Of a DNA stretch of 64,000 nt, positions 52,901 to 61,078 are shown piece by piece; the first letter of the stretch is position 1, and each line of letters begins with the position of its first letter. The DNA is taken from NCBI RefSeq assembly GCF_037975245.1, contig NC_092568.1, positions 37,600,501 through 37,664,500 on the forward strand. The letters are read 5' to 3'. This stretch comes from Apostichopus japonicus. Its lineage: Eukaryota > Echinodermata > Holothuroidea > Aspidochirotida > Stichopodidae. Below the pieces are notes generated by a model. The model saw only the letters and a list, made by a program, of their open reading frames with translations, had not been told where the DNA came from and made no database searches. Position numbers and translations under genes: made by a program.

Positions 52901-55900
52901 CAATAAAATTTAACCTGCGTGGAGAGCATTTTGACAGTGCTACAACAATTTTATAATCCTTCTGGAGGGTGGGGGGGGGGTTGGGGTATATCTGGCATCA
53001 AGTAAATATAATAGATTAATGAAAATCCTGTTTTAATTTCTTTTTATCATTCCAATCAAGCTCATGAGTATCTATACTATCCTCTAGAAAGAGAGGACAA
53101 AAACCTAAAGTCACCCAATCTGTATCAGGACATTGATTGGCTGATCTCACATATGCAGTAAATCCAGACCTACAAACAGTGTTAATTCAGTAACAAAGAA
53201 CTACCAATTTCATGACATTTTAATATCAGTTTCCAAATTGTGATTGAAGAAAAAAATCTCAAATTTACGACTCCAGGAAAGTTGATGCTTTACACCCGGC
53301 ATGAAAAAAATGAAGCATAAAGGATAGTAGGTTTTGTGTACAGTTTGGTCATCCGTGATACAATCCATTTCCTAGTTAGTACAAGCGGTTGAAAATTTTT
53401 GAAATGTACATTGGTGCAGTTATTCTCAAAATTAGTGCAATGCTTTATCGGGATGAGGTGTTTAATATAATTTGCTCCCCACATGAACATTTCAGAACTC
53501 TTCAAAACATTACAATTGCCACTTTTTATTGCGGAGAGAGGGAAAGAAACATTTGGAACTCGTTTTATTTTAAAGTAATTCACCTCAGTACAAAATGCAA
53601 TGGTTAATTGCAATATTTCTATGACAAATTCTTCAAGCCTATATATAGGCAATTCAAGTCTGTAATAATAGGCAGCCATTTTAACTCCGGTTGAATGGTG
53701 CATACCGCAAGTAGACAAAATGCTTTCCGCTTTTAAAATTAATGAAAAGATGGGGCCAAAAAAAAAATTTGCAAAGAGCTGCAGTCTTAAAATTTGCTAC
53801 TCGCATGCGAGCCATAACATGCAGCCTTGTTTCTTACCATTCATAAGTGTTTTATCATTTTTAATCATATCTAAATCTTTTTGCAAGTAATGCCTGGTGA
53901 CCTTTGACCTCATTTGCATGACTGGGCTGCCCTCGAATGGCAAAATTTCTCTTTTCTTATTCTCCTTGCGTCACTGCATCATTCATTGCACTTTTTCACA
54001 CTTCATTCACCTACCTCTAAAATCTCTAGTTGAACTTTCAAAAAGTTTAGTATAGTATTAAAGGGAAGTGAAGTGTGTTTCTGAACATTTGATCAATTTC
54101 AATTAAACAAAGTAAACTTGTGCCTTGTCAGTAGAAATGTTCAAATCAATTCAACCAATGCCTAAGCAGATGTTTGCCCACCGAATGGTTTGGTCCAGAT
54201 TTAAAACGGTCTCTTTCGGTCGACTAGGTCTCAGTGTGAAGAGAAATTAATTTTACACTGGTCCAGGACCCTCGTAAAATTCAGTCAACTCTGTGGACAT
54301 TATTAAGCCCCAATTCTCATCATCTGTCCTCCAAGTGATGTCAATGCACCAAAAGGAAAAAGGAAAGTAGAGTGACAAATCTTGCTTTAAAAAACATACA
54401 AATAGACGTGATGAAACAGGTTTTCCTAGTTTTAAATAATTGATGATAGTTTCTGTTTGAATTCTCTGGTACTTAAAAGTGTTTCTACAGCATCAGCAAA
54501 TATTTTGGTACCAAGAGGCTGTCAATTTTAGCAGGACAACTTAGACCAATTGTTTTTTTTTTCTCTTACCCTTTTGTATTTAACCAACATCATATTCTAA
54601 TAACATAAATTTACGCTTTCAGGTTCCCAAGGAATTTTGCTAAATCACATGTGACATAGCTGAAGTATGAGGAACTCAAAAGGAGAGAGAGAATAATCCG
54701 AGCTGAGCGGAAATATTCTGTTCTTCCTTAATAAATCTCTCAATTTTGACATACTGTGGCACAAAGAAGGTACTAGCCGCTATGACAAAATGAGTTCATT
54801 TGCCAAGTACTTGAGAATCGTTTATCTGCAGGAGTTATGACATCATTAAATTCATGCCCATATTTAAATGAGAGAGAAAGAGATCTAATCTTATTCTCAT
54901 TTGGATGATTGCACTCATGTTTTTGCAAAATTTTCCATACATCACTTTGCATGAGTTTCTCTCTGGTCACGCCTCACCTTTTCTCACTTTTTTCGTCATC
55001 TTTCTTTCTCTCTCTCTCTTCTTTCTCTTTCAATCATCTTATCACAGTGCCTCAGTAACTGGGAAAAGGTAATCTAGCACCCACGTATTCTCTATTTTAA
55101 TGTCTCATTTTTTCATCTTTTCTTTTGATGAGTGTTGAAGTAATACTGAGGACTCAAGTGCCAGAGATATTTTAGATATACAGTGTAATAAAAAAAAAGG
55201 AAGAAAAAGTAGTTAAAACTGGGTAAATGCCCATCCTCACCACATGTTCCATTGCTGGGCAAAATATTGACATTTTATTTGTTGTGTCATAATATGCGTG
55301 ATGTCGCACAGGACCGTCACAATTAATTGCTTTTGTTTTAGGTTGATTGATGCCCAAAATAAATATGGCACGCCCAAAATCAAATCATCAGCATTAATGG
55401 CATGGCATGAAAGACTGGATAAAAGTTTGTTAATGAGATCAAACTATCCTGTGTAATTACAAAGAATGGTGAGAAAATTAGTCCATACATAACATGCACA
55501 ATGTGCTTTATCGTGAAATGGACAAACATCAGTATTTCATTAGCTCAATAGTCTTGACAAGCTATGGAAACAACAAATAACATCCATGAACTTTGAATAT
55601 ACTCAGCATTATATTGTTGGAACTTGAGACTCCAGTATTCCTTCAAGTGAAATATTGCTTTCATCTGTTCATCAGGTACAACCCCTCAGATATTGTTTTT
55701 AAATACTAGCTGGACTCCGGTCAATAGCAATAGTACTAGTTTATCCAGATAATATTTCAAAGTTGTTTTTGTGACTCATTCCCTCGTGTGCGATTGTGTC
55801 CTTTAGATTTGCTGGTCCCAAGGTTGTGGTGACAGGTACGAGGGTGGTCTTTAGTTTAACATATGTTTAAATTGATACGTTATCAGGAGAGCAATCCTGT

Positions 55901-57959
55901 TTGGAATATGATCAGATGAACCTCATGAAATAATGTGATACCTACCTGCCTGAATAGATCCCAAGGTCTAAGAAACGTTTAGTTTGAGTTGAGTAGAACC
56001 ATATGAAAAAAACAAGCCTGTTCATTTCAAGAGAAACAAATATCTTGTTTTGTAGTTTAATAACGATTGTCGCAAGGTGTTAGGAGAGTTATCGTTGCTC
56101 AGTCTGTTATGAAGATGATGAGGCTGTTGATGTTGGAGGGACATGATGAAACCTTAGTTTAACCTCATCTGTACTGAAGGGAAACAAAAAGTTGTGACCA
56201 ATTTCTGACCATGTTTAAACAGTATCACTCAGCAGCTAAACAAAGTTTCAGCTAAAAGAAACCCATTTTTATACATCATGACATGGATAATCTTGCCATT
56301 CTTTTTTAGCTTTCAAGAATTTTGTTTTGTAGATGAAAACCATCCACATATCGTCCATTGCTTGGCTGCATCTTCCATCGCAACGAGATTGATTTTTTAA
56401 TAAGTGTACCACTGCTGCTGCTGCGTTATTCTTTCATTATCAATATATATATATACATATAATCAAAGCTTGATATAAATTGCTTCAGTTTGGCTTTTAT
56501 ATACATTTATAATCAATAGCAATCATTTCTTGCTCAGAGGCAAACTATTATTTTGTAGGAGGGCTAGGAGTCAAAAAACAGAAATTGATCCAAATTTTGA
56601 CAGGTGCCATCTTACCTCAGTTTAAACTTCAAGATTGTTTGCATTTTTGGTCAGTTCAGGAGGGTGGCAACTTCCCACTATTTCATTGTCAGAGGGTCAT
56701 CCTAGGCCCATAATGGGCAAAAACTATTCAACTGTTGACCCCTCAGCATGGGTAATGGTAGGCCCATAATGGGCAATAATTATTCTGCTGCTGTTGACCC
56801 TCAGCAGGGGTCATATCCTTTCTTCTCTTTTCTGCTCTAATTTTCAATAAAATATGGCAATACTCCTGTTTGTGTACCCAAAGTTTCATCTGTGTTGTCC
56901 ACAAAGTTTAACTGACTAAAACTGTTTGAAAGGTTCCATAAATGCTTTTCTAAAGATAGTAACAGTCCAGGTTATTGGCCAGATATGAAGAAAAGAGTAA
57001 AGAATTAACAGATAATTTGAAAAAGTGCTCTTGTGATTGGCAACGAAAATGAGGTGTTAAAATAGCAGTTTCTTTCGATCCTCCTGCATATTCATGGTAA
57101 TACAAATGAACTTTGACCTTTAAAAAGTTAATGCAATGTGACAGTGGGGGGAGGGGGAGGGGAGTAGGAGGGGAGAATTTGTCTTTCATTCGTCATATTA
57201 TAAGATATCAGTTATGCAGACTCCTAGCCCGACTTCACATAATATTTTGTCGCACTAGCTTGCAGCCTACATTTTCCCAATATTTATGAATGCTTCGCGG
57301 TATGGAACATCTATGTTACATGCATCATGCATATTCATTGAACTTTGAGAGCAGCTCTGCAAGGCTGACTCTGTACTAACTAATTTTGCATCCAATTAAA
57401 GTATGTGAATGCCAGTCGTATATATTCTCTCATTATAATCCGTAGGTGTGATTTTTATAAACAAAATGTTGACGTTGTTGTTTCAATCGTATCCTCCTCA
57501 TTCTACATGGTTGATTTTACTTTATTAAACTCTACTAAAAAAATTTAAAAAAAATTCGCTTCTCGATGGAGTCAATGGAAAAAAATCAAGGTGGTCCTTA
57601 CAACCCCTTAAATTACAGCAAAACATGCGTGAAAGAAATATGCTCTTCAAATTTTTGTTTTTCTTTACATGAAAAATTAATTGCCTTGAAAGAATTTGAA
57701 CTTGTCCATCGACCGTTCCATTGCCAAACGGTCACATTGCTTCTGCAAAAGAGCTTTTTTTCTGCTGTCACTGCTTTGAAATTCATATTACAGAGGGAAG
57801 AAAAATGATTCTGCTCAGGCTTATAATCTGTCTAACTGATTGGGCTGAAAGTAGTCTTGACATTTTTTCTTCTTCGTATTTTTTTCCACATTATAGACCA
57901 AATCTTTGATACCTAAGCTCCCTAGTTTGGCCACCAAACTGGACACGCTGGACAAATAG
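7837..57959 (+). CDS. RGS7: R7-family RGS protein (RGS6/RGS7 type), 3' ten exons
   Basis: Ten exons (7837-7901, 9278-9354, 22556-22712, 26619-26705, 43989-44050, 46165-46281, 46797-46928, 51048-51122, 51827-52028, 57897-57959) join in phase into 344 codons plus TAG, all with AG acceptors and GT donors. Counting from the first complete codon, residues 1-99 are the helical extension between DEP and GGL, about 122-185 the GGL domain, about 196-318 the RGS box, and 325-344 the tail. R7 proteins are known to form obligate dimers with Gbeta5 through GGL and to speed GTP hydrolysis on Galpha-i/o at the membrane, mainly in neurons. Near-identity to vertebrate RGS6/7 in stretches such as [18 protein letters not shown], together with the KSL..K..SLA tail, favours RGS6/7 over RGS9/11. 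The symbol marks the subfamily; the gene may be a single RGS6/7 co-orthologue. The N-terminal DEP exons are not in the window. Confidence 0.93.
7902..9277 (+). other. intron between exons a and b
   Basis: AT-rich intron of 1.4 kb. A C-rich/G-rich patch lies at 7995-8030. Nothing else that I can assign. Confidence 0.7.
9278..9354 (+). CDS. RGS7: RGS7-like exon b: DEP helical extension
   Basis: Acceptor ttttaccacacag, donor gtaagt, 77 bases: 25 codons plus two bases (AA) of a lysine completed in the next exon. It begins [20 protein letters not shown] and ends AEAQA, matching the long helix of R7 proteins ([20 protein letters not shown] in vertebrates) nearly residue for residue. It starts in phase 0 directly after exon a (DYEA|ENLA), with an intron of 1.4 kb between them. 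Confidence 0.94.
9503..10080. mobile_element. nested MITE-like element with long terminal inverted repeats
   Basis: The left arm (from 9503, atttactttgcacttacctg, then tctcctcacaacctcactct and accat) is the inverse of the right arm ending at 10080 (atggtagagtgagagtactg ... gagacagacatgtaagcaaa gagagtaaat). The inverted arms extend about 70 bases with small indels. No transposase frame is present: the one open stretch (9754-9981) has no recognisable motif. A second inverted-repeat element sits inside. I could not define a clear target duplication for the outer element. Confidence 0.75.
9639..9994. mobile_element. inner inverted-repeat element flanked by TTAA
   Basis: Inside the outer element, agggtgtgaagactcgccca at 9639 is mirrored by tgggatgagtcttcaatgcct ending at 9994. 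TTAA stands directly outside both ends (9635-9638 and 9995-9998). TTAA duplications are typical of piggyBac-type non-autonomous elements, but the arms are short and this class call is an inference. The interior is of near-neutral GC content and unlike the AT-rich intron. Confidence 0.55.
13361..13380 (+). other. G-quadruplex-prone G tract
   Basis: Twenty bases made only of G apart from two A residues (five Gs, A, nine Gs, A, four Gs), lying in the sense (transcribed RNA) strand of the intron. Such a run can form four G-tetrad strands; function is unknown. Confidence 0.6.
16587..16948. mobile_element. hAT-type non-autonomous transposon, 362 bp
   Basis: The terminal inverted repeats are CTGGGGTGGGCAACC at the left and GGTTGCCCACCTCTG at the right (13 of 15 pairs match). 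The flanks CTTTAAGA (16579-16586) and CTTTAAGT (16949-16956) form an 8-bp target duplication with one mismatch. The left end continues with ctagccacatgcggcccgcc, a word well known from hAT elements of the Charlie/BED-finger type. There is no transposase; it is a deletion derivative or MITE. Confidence 0.88.
20468..20708 (-). CDS. possible 3' terminal exon of an unknown gene, antisense in the intron
   Basis: Read on the minus strand, a pyrimidine-rich tract (ttctttttttcttggtttgtag) is followed at 20708 by a frame with one base to complete a codon. Seventy-nine codons and TAA (20470-20468) follow. It begins [20 protein letters not shown] and continues [20 protein letters not shown], a helix-rich pattern, ending KLCGYCSFQ. 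The stop overlaps an AATAAA hexamer (20472-20467). I do not recognise the protein. Its even amino-acid make-up, higher GC than its surroundings and strong acceptor make it the best non-RGS coding candidate, but no upstream exon was found. It could also be a transposon remnant. Confidence 0.3.
22556..22712 (+). CDS. RGS7: RGS7-like exon c: end of helical extension
   Basis: Acceptor atcaaatttctag, donor gtaaat, 157 bases. The first base completes the lysine codon from exon b; 52 codons follow and the exon ends in phase 0. It contains [20 protein letters not shown], then [20 protein letters not shown], and ends THKKKK. The [15 protein letters not shown] block is diagnostic of RGS6/RGS7 and nearly invariant. 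An upstream ATG in the same open frame (22473) lies before the acceptor and is intronic. The basic end (KKKK) starts the linker to the GGL domain. Confidence 0.96.
22713..26618 (+). other. intron between exons c and d
   Basis: AT-rich intron of 3.9 kb. It holds a GA/G-rich tract (23440-23475), the 86-90-bp array listed separately, and a T/GGGGG tract near 26362-26380. No other coding sequence is supported. Confidence 0.6.
24828..25615. repeat. 86-90-bp tandem array, about 9 copies, alternating A/B units
   Basis: The word gtttgtatcacgttaccata (later gttagtatcacattaccgta) starts at 24851, 24941, 25027, 25117, 25203, 25286, 25374, 25465 and 25551. The spacing alternates 90, 86, 90, 86 and then drifts. 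Type A has cacacaagtcctcacacatg; type B has acacatctgcacacacgggt. The first four units are therefore two copies of a 176-bp A+B dimer. The unit is partly open in several frames (85-98 codons) with no stop; this is not evidence for a gene. Confidence 0.93.
26619..26705 (+). CDS. RGS7: RGS7-like exon d: linker and start of GGL
   Basis: This 87-base exon is in phase 0 at both ends, with acceptor ttgtccaaaacag and donor gtgagt. It reads [18 protein letters not shown] then [11 protein letters not shown]. The end EELQKQ joined to exon e ([11 protein letters not shown]) aligns with the start of vertebrate GGL (DELQQQIKYWQIQLDRH). That alignment, its position between exons c and e, and the phase match are the reasons for the call. 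The acidic, variable first half is typical of the R7 linker. Unusually, its last 39 bases form the first unit of a 57-bp tandem array (26667-27294), so near-copies of its end and donor follow immediately. The start is less sure than the end because the polypyrimidine tract is weak. Confidence 0.8.
26667..27294 (+). repeat. 57-bp tandem array copying the end of exon d and its splice donor, 11 copies
   Basis: Eleven head-to-tail units of 57 bp (one of 58) start at 26667. Each unit carries GTATACAGACACATGCAGAA, then gaattacagaaacaa, the donor gtgagt, and about 15 intronic bases. The first unit is the real exon end. The gtgagt donor is kept in units 1, 4, 6, 7, 8, 9, 10 and 11. Unit 2 reads atgagt, and units 3 and 5 read ttgagt and also contain an in-frame TAG (gaattatag). 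Units 3-4 and 5-6 are an identical 114-bp dimer, showing recent unequal exchange. Because 57 is a multiple of 3, reading through units 1-2 stays open until the TAG in unit 3. Confidence 0.95.
29931..30125. repeat. AGGTATATAT decamer and AT-rich palindromic repeat
   Basis: Repeats of aggtatatat mixed with acctaaggtgtataa. The aggtatata and tatacct words are inverse to each other, so the tract can fold into hairpins. It is low-complexity DNA without coding value. Confidence 0.85.
32005..33140. repeat. 42-bp GC-rich minisatellite, about 27 copies
   Basis: The unit reads gcggccgacccagagagctg, gtcatgacatagatcgtgtc, at, repeated without a length change for about 1.1 kb. As 42 is a multiple of three, frames without a stop in the unit stay open on both strands: 382 codons sense ([14 protein letters not shown] repeated) and 405 antisense ([14 protein letters not shown] repeated). 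Units before about 32670 mostly have gacata; later ones have gacgta. Each unit contains the near-palindrome CATGACATAGATCGTGTCATG. The unit is CpG-rich in an AT-rich intron. Confidence 0.96.
34723..35150. repeat. 66-bp tandem array, about 6.5 copies
   Basis: The word ggcaaatgttagaccatagatt recurs at 34791, 34857, 34923, 34989, 35052 and 35118 (spacing 66, one of 63), followed by tgtatgtattagaagaagat and gttaaaacaaagaggtttca. The last copies are more diverged. Non-coding. Confidence 0.93.
37414..37476 (+). other. candidate cassette or mutually exclusive exon (21 codons)
   Basis: A 63-base segment with acceptor tttattattttacag and donor gtaaat is open in phase 0 at both ends. It reads [20 protein letters not shown] plus K. 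It lies between exons d and e, both phase 0 at that junction. Its end (LLKEK, then V of exon e) resembles the EELQKQ|V end of exon d, so it could replace exon d, or be inserted into the first GGL turn. No known R7 counterpart comes to mind for the Cys/His-rich part. It may be a chance splice-site pair. Confidence 0.25.
38205..38860 (+). repeat. dispersed degenerate repeat with AGGTCA words
   Basis: Loosely repeated modules: (c)ttggtatagagatctacat, tagtgagtgcaagaattgt, then (g)gaggtcaaaggtcaagggg and accttctaaacaac-type text. A related single copy lies at 47850-48010 (cttagtatatatccaactta, gtgagttcaagaac, gaagtcaaaagaaagtctga). The shared order in two introns shows an interspersed family made of internal repeats. 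The class is unknown. Confidence 0.6.
38285..38297 (+). promoter_or_regulatory. perfect DR1 nuclear-receptor-like motif
   Basis: AGGTCA-A-AGGTCA, two direct half-sites with one spacer base, the consensus for RXR/HNF4-type receptors. It lies inside a repeat family that carries AGGTCA words, so it may be a by-product of the repeat rather than a selected site. Confidence 0.3.
39401..39438 (+). other. G-rich tract, G-quadruplex-prone
   Basis: A purine-rich run with GGG, GGGGGG, GGGGG and GGG blocks separated by one to seven bases in the sense strand. No coding or splice role is visible. Confidence 0.5.
43989..44050 (+). CDS. RGS7: RGS7-like exon e: core of GGL domain
   Basis: Acceptor tttttcccttgtag, donor gtaagt, 62 bases: 20 codons and two bases (TT) of a leucine. 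It reads [20 protein letters not shown], which aligns with IKYWQIQLDRHRLKMSKVAE of vertebrate RGS7, the G-gamma-like helix that lies on the Gbeta5 propeller. The R..LEKR....SK.AE spacing is preserved. It follows exon d (EELQKQ) after a 17.3-kb intron filled with tandem repeats. Confidence 0.93.
44051..46164 (+). other. intron between exons e and f
   Basis: AT-rich intron of 2.1 kb with an (ATT)n microsatellite at 45820-45848. Short open frames occur on both strands but none carries a recognisable domain. Confidence 0.65.
46165..46281 (+). CDS. RGS7: RGS7-like exon f: end of GGL, NPW motif
   Basis: Acceptor ctcgttaacag, donor gtgagc, 117 bases. The first base finishes a leucine codon; it then reads [38 protein letters not shown], and two bases (AT) of a methionine. 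The SNPW.(S/T)DD motif ends the GGL domain in R7 proteins, equivalent to the NPF motif of G-gamma subunits. It is intact, so binding to Gbeta5 is expected. Confidence 0.95.
46282..46796 (+). other. intron between exons f and g
   Basis: A 515-base intron with a CCCCT-rich stretch at 46608-46632. Nothing else is seen. Confidence 0.75.
46797..46928 (+). CDS. RGS7: RGS7-like exon g: start of RGS box
   Basis: Acceptor tttttcttgtttag, donor gtgagt, 132 bases. The first G completes ATG; the exon reads [44 protein letters not shown] (last codon split AG|G). RVK(R/K)WG, the LKDP.GR helix and the EF(S)xENL motif are the first helices of the RGS fold. The E-N pair corresponds to the switch-contacting Glu/Asn of RGS4 (E87/N88), so catalytic stimulation of a Galpha-i/o type subunit is expected. 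Confidence 0.97.
46929..51047 (+). other. intron between exons g and h
   Basis: A 4.1-kb intron. It holds a TG/TATG-rich stretch (46986-47040), the short AGGTCA-family repeat copy (47850-48010) and poly-C runs (48918-48927, 49526-49538). A slightly GC-richer patch lies at 48390-48730. No exon is supported. Confidence 0.65.
51048..51122 (+). CDS. RGS7: RGS7-like exon h: middle of RGS box
   Basis: Acceptor attgtctcctctag, donor gtaagt, 75 bases. It completes the arginine of exon g and reads [24 protein letters not shown], with two bases (AA) of a lysine. FW(I/L)A..DLK is the classic RGS helix; the remainder matches the alpha5 region (VP..V.EIW.EF in RGS7). The intron before it is 4.1 kb. Confidence 0.96.
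51123..51826 (+). other. intron between exons h and i
   Basis: A 704-base AT-rich intron. No repeats or signals beyond the splice sites. Confidence 0.75.
51827..52028 (+). CDS. RGS7: RGS7-like exon i: end of RGS box
   Basis: Acceptor ctatctgacatag, donor gtaaga, 202 bases. It reads (K)[20 protein letters not shown], then [47 protein letters not shown], ending in phase 0. The I-N-(I/L)-D-S segment carries the asparagine equivalent to RGS4 N128, which orients the Galpha catalytic glutamine. DSY.RF(L/I)(K/R)S is the family's closing helix. No catalytic-interface residue I can place is missing. Confidence 0.97.
52029..57896 (+). other. intron between exons i and j
   Basis: A 5.9-kb intron. It contains a G tract (52965-52984), a CT-rich tract leading to the candidate microexon (55000-55047), (TA)n at 56446-56458, and a two-copy imperfect duplication at 56700-56815 (taggcccataatgggcaa). 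A G-rich tract lies at 57143-57172. The minus-strand frame 53718-53290 (142 codons) is the longest non-repeat frame here but has no recognisable feature. Confidence 0.6.
55048..55068 (+). other. candidate 21-base alternative microexon near the C-terminus
   Basis: Between exons i and j, a CT-rich tract of about 45 bases (from about 55000) ends in atcacag. A 21-base phase-0 segment (CLSNWEK) follows and then the donor gtaatc. Its insertion would give KKK-CLSNWEK-TKSL without a frame change. The exceptionally long pyrimidine tract is the main argument. No homologue is recognised, and chance is a real possibility. Confidence 0.25.
57897..57959 (+). CDS. RGS7: RGS7-like exon j: C-terminal tail and stop
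   Basis: After a long pyrimidine-rich tract and acceptor ttccacattatag, a phase-0 frame of 20 codons reads [20 protein letters not shown] and stops at TAG (57957-57959). Joined to NPKKK of exon i it gives [15 protein letters not shown], matching the vertebrate RGS7 end KKK-GKSLTSKRLTSLA. That similarity and the phase fit are the basis. Other possible 3' exons exist (see findings and rejections), so alternative tails cannot be excluded. Confidence 0.85.
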   Translation, partial: TKSLIPKLPSLATKLDTLDK

Positions 57960-60722
57960 CATTCTTGTACGTGCTTCCTGAATGTAAAAGAACTTTCTCT
58001 TTTATTCTCTTCAATTTTCATTTCTTTCCTTTGAACGTCACCCATGCTTCTTCATATTTTACATGTTTTGCATGCGTGTTGTCATGGTCTTTATTCACCT
58101 ATGTGTTTAATTTGAGAGTTTTTTTTTATATGGAAAGTCATTGGTTTAGGTTTTAATACAAGGTACAAAGTTGATGGTTGGCACCACATCATTGACAACA
58201 ATTAAGGGCATATCCACAACTTTTCCACCCTTGTCTTCAAGTTTTCTGACAAGCTCACCTCCTTCCCAGTTTATTTTGACATGTATGTTGGAAACATAAC
58301 TGAATATACAGTTTCAGTTTACTGTAATGGCTCAGCTCAGCTTTTAAAGTCAAACATTCTGAATTGCAGTGTTACAATAGATCAGCTCGTATTATACCTC
58401 TACTCCTCATGTCCTTCCATTCCCCCACCCTCCTCCTCCCCTCCTCCCCCCCTTTCCATTCTCATTCTACCCTCTTTTTTCCCCCTTTTAACTGAAGAAA
58501 TTCCTGGCTTACTAGATCTCGTGAATCAAGCTTTATGTAAGGAAAATTGAATAAAATATCTTTATAAATCTTTGATTCAGAGAAAAGGCCTGTGATTAAA
58601 GTCATCAGCCTCCATGGATGTTGCACGGTAAATGTATGTTGTTAACAACTTGAGCTTATCATTGTAACAGACTGTTTTAGTCAGATTACATTACATTTTG
58701 TTTCGTGTGTGTTTTTAAGTATAATGAATGCTACATTTCATGTTTGCACGATGGCGTTGCATGTCTTCACTCATATACAAAGCAGCTTAGGGTTCTTGAG
58801 TTTTAGGCTTCATGATGATTAGTCTGATATGTTAATTGCCTGTTGTACATTACATTATATTTGTAATGTGGCAATCTGCCAACTCTGTAACAATGCTCTC
58901 CAATTGTCTTTAATCAAAGAGAAATCTATCTTGGGAGAGAACTTTTATCGTCTTTGACAAGTGATATGATGCAGAATGCTTGTTTAAATTCTTCTCAAAA
59001 TTGTGCCACAAAAGAAAAAAGGGTGAAAAAAAGGTTAATATCTTGAATTGTGTAGAACATGTCATTTTACATGGAAGTAACAAGTTCTGTCGTTTTGGAA
59101 GCATATGATGAAATTGCCACTGTTTGTTTGATACACACGAATATGATCTGTGTTACCCTTATGATCAGCCTTCAGTTACAAATAATGTCTGAAACGTTTT
59201 CCTATACATCGCGATTAAGAATTGAATAACTTTGATCTCTGACCTTCAAAAGGAGGCAGGAGAAAGAAAAACAAATTTGAAATGAACTTTTCTCACTCAC
59301 ACTCACACATACAAGTAACACCACCACCACCACCACAAGTTTCACTACCCCACCTTACGTCTCTTACATGAACTGAACCATCTTCAGCAAACTGTCATTA
59401 TTATTAATGCAGAGCCAAAGTTTAGTTTGTGTGTCCTAACATCAAAATAAATCTATTTTATTACTCCTTGTAGTAACACTCAGTAACATCCATGTGCTTG
59501 CACAAGCTTAACAATATGAATTGTTTATTGTGTGTATTAGTTTCCAGTCAAGTGCACCCATTTATACAAGTTATGTTACCTATATGAAAGGTAACTTCTT
59601 AAACTAAGATAGATAACTTTGAGCCATTCACATGTTACCTCTGAAAGTTTAACTTCTTAAACATGAACTTAAAAGCATACCTATTTACAGTTGACTTGGA
59701 ATGGTAAGATAACTGTCATTTGTAGTCATTTTACATGTGACCCTATTAAAGTCAAGTCTATTTATGAATATAGGTAAATTGTTACCATAATTTAACTTTA
59801 TTGCGATTTTTATATTTCATCACTTTAAGAGGATGTGCAGTTTTCAATGTACCTTTGGCATGTATCTTAAAATCTCATAAATTTTGGAAGATGTGTAGCA
59901 GTTTATTTATTATCATTGAGGGCTCCTCTGGAAAGCAGTGCTTCTGCAATGAGCAGGACTACCCTCATTTAAAGATGACAATAATAATAAAATAAATAAA
60001 AAAAATATTTTAACAAAAGGATCCATAGTATTTTACAAATCTGAGATAATATTCAGAGATTACAAAGCTGCTAGTACACAAAATTTGAACAATAAATTAT
60101 TACCCGTAACTGATACAAAACATACATGATAAGTACTTGAAAATGGCCTTTTTGTTGTGGCTTGTCTGTCAATATTCACTTTATTTAGGATGTAAAGGTA
60201 TTGGGTTTTCTTTTGTTGTGCATCATAAACAAAATTCTTGTGATGGGAAAGCATTTGGTATATTGAAGAAGGAAGATATTTATTTGGGGTCATCATGCTG
60301 GTAGTTTTCGTAGAAAAATTATTTTCATTATTTCACTGTTTTGTTATTTTACTTTTGTTATAAGATGGGGTTTTGGCAAAACAAACATGTTACTATCTTT
60401 CATGTAAGAGATCAAGAAACATCTTCTTTTTTTTTTTACCAAATATCAGCTCTTTTTTTTTCCATGTAAATGATAAAAGAATCATTTTTGTATTTACCAA
60501 ATATCATCTTTTTTTGGGGTGGTACTTTTGGGGCAAGTGCATATTTTTCTTAGATAACTTCTTAAGCTACTTTATATATTAAAGTTAGAGGCTCTGACCC
60601 TTGTGATCCCTAGCAGGATTTACACCAGAGGCTAACTGCATGGTAACTATGACTTCCTTATGATATTCAATAATTTGGTGTATTCCCATCAGTGAGGCCA
60701 TTAAAATATGAACACCTTCTAT
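57960..60722 (+). other. 3' UTR and downstream sequence
   Basis: The first 0.6 kb is the likely 3' UTR of the RGS7-like gene. Beyond about 58575 the sequence is AT-rich intergenic DNA with a (CAC)n tract at 59316-59335. No gene is supported. Confidence 0.5.
58550..58555 (+). promoter_or_regulatory. candidate poly(A) signal of the RGS7-like gene
   Basis: AATAAA about 590 bases after the stop codon at 57959, the first canonical hexamer I see downstream of it. It would give a 3' UTR of about 0.6 kb (57960 to about 58575). The UTR contains a C-rich tract near 58420-58490. Further hexamers around 59985-60000 could serve longer transcripts. Confidence 0.4.
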
Positions 60723-61078
60723 CAGTGGCGGAGCTAGAGGTATTGGTCAAGGGGGGCGAGAATGGCTTGTAGGGGCACTTTCAACACTATCTAAGCAGAG
60801 CGCCACCACAGGTTGGCGCGGAGCGTACAGACATTTTTTGAGTAAAGATACTTCCTAGATCACCGGAAATGACCCTTTCCTAGCCTTGCTAATTTGCATA
60901 TAAACGAAGAATAAATAGGTGTCATCGCCAACAAAATGTGACAAATGTCAATAGGTAGATGAGAGCGCAATAAAAAAGTAAATAATCGCGGTAAAAAGCT
61001 GAAAAGGGCGCCAGCAGTCCATTTGAGTCCGTCAGGGGGGGCATCCGCCCCCCTGACTGTATGGACGTTCCGCCACTG
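60723..61078. mobile_element. hAT-type MITE, 356 bp, perfect 8-bp target duplication
   Basis: The left end CAGTGGCGGAGCTAG and the right end GTTCCGCCACTG are inverted repeats (CAGTGGCGGA versus CAGTGGCGGA read from the other strand). CCTTCTAT stands on both sides (60715-60722 and 61079-61086), a perfect 8-bp duplication typical of hAT transposition. Near the right end there is a strong hairpin (gtcaggggggg / cccccctgac, 61031-61056). It has no transposase. The intact duplication suggests a fairly young insertion. Confidence 0.92.

Noticed and set aside
53290-53718. Minus-strand frame of 142 codons as a gene
   Set aside because: No recognisable domain, residue pattern or splice context. It overlaps a plus-strand frame and has intron-like composition. 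Length alone is weak evidence in 64 kb.
54621-54641. Alternative last exon VPKEFC after acceptor acgctttcag
   Set aside because: In phase with exon i, but without similarity to any RGS tail; the exon at 57897 matches the family tail much better. It could still be a rare isoform.
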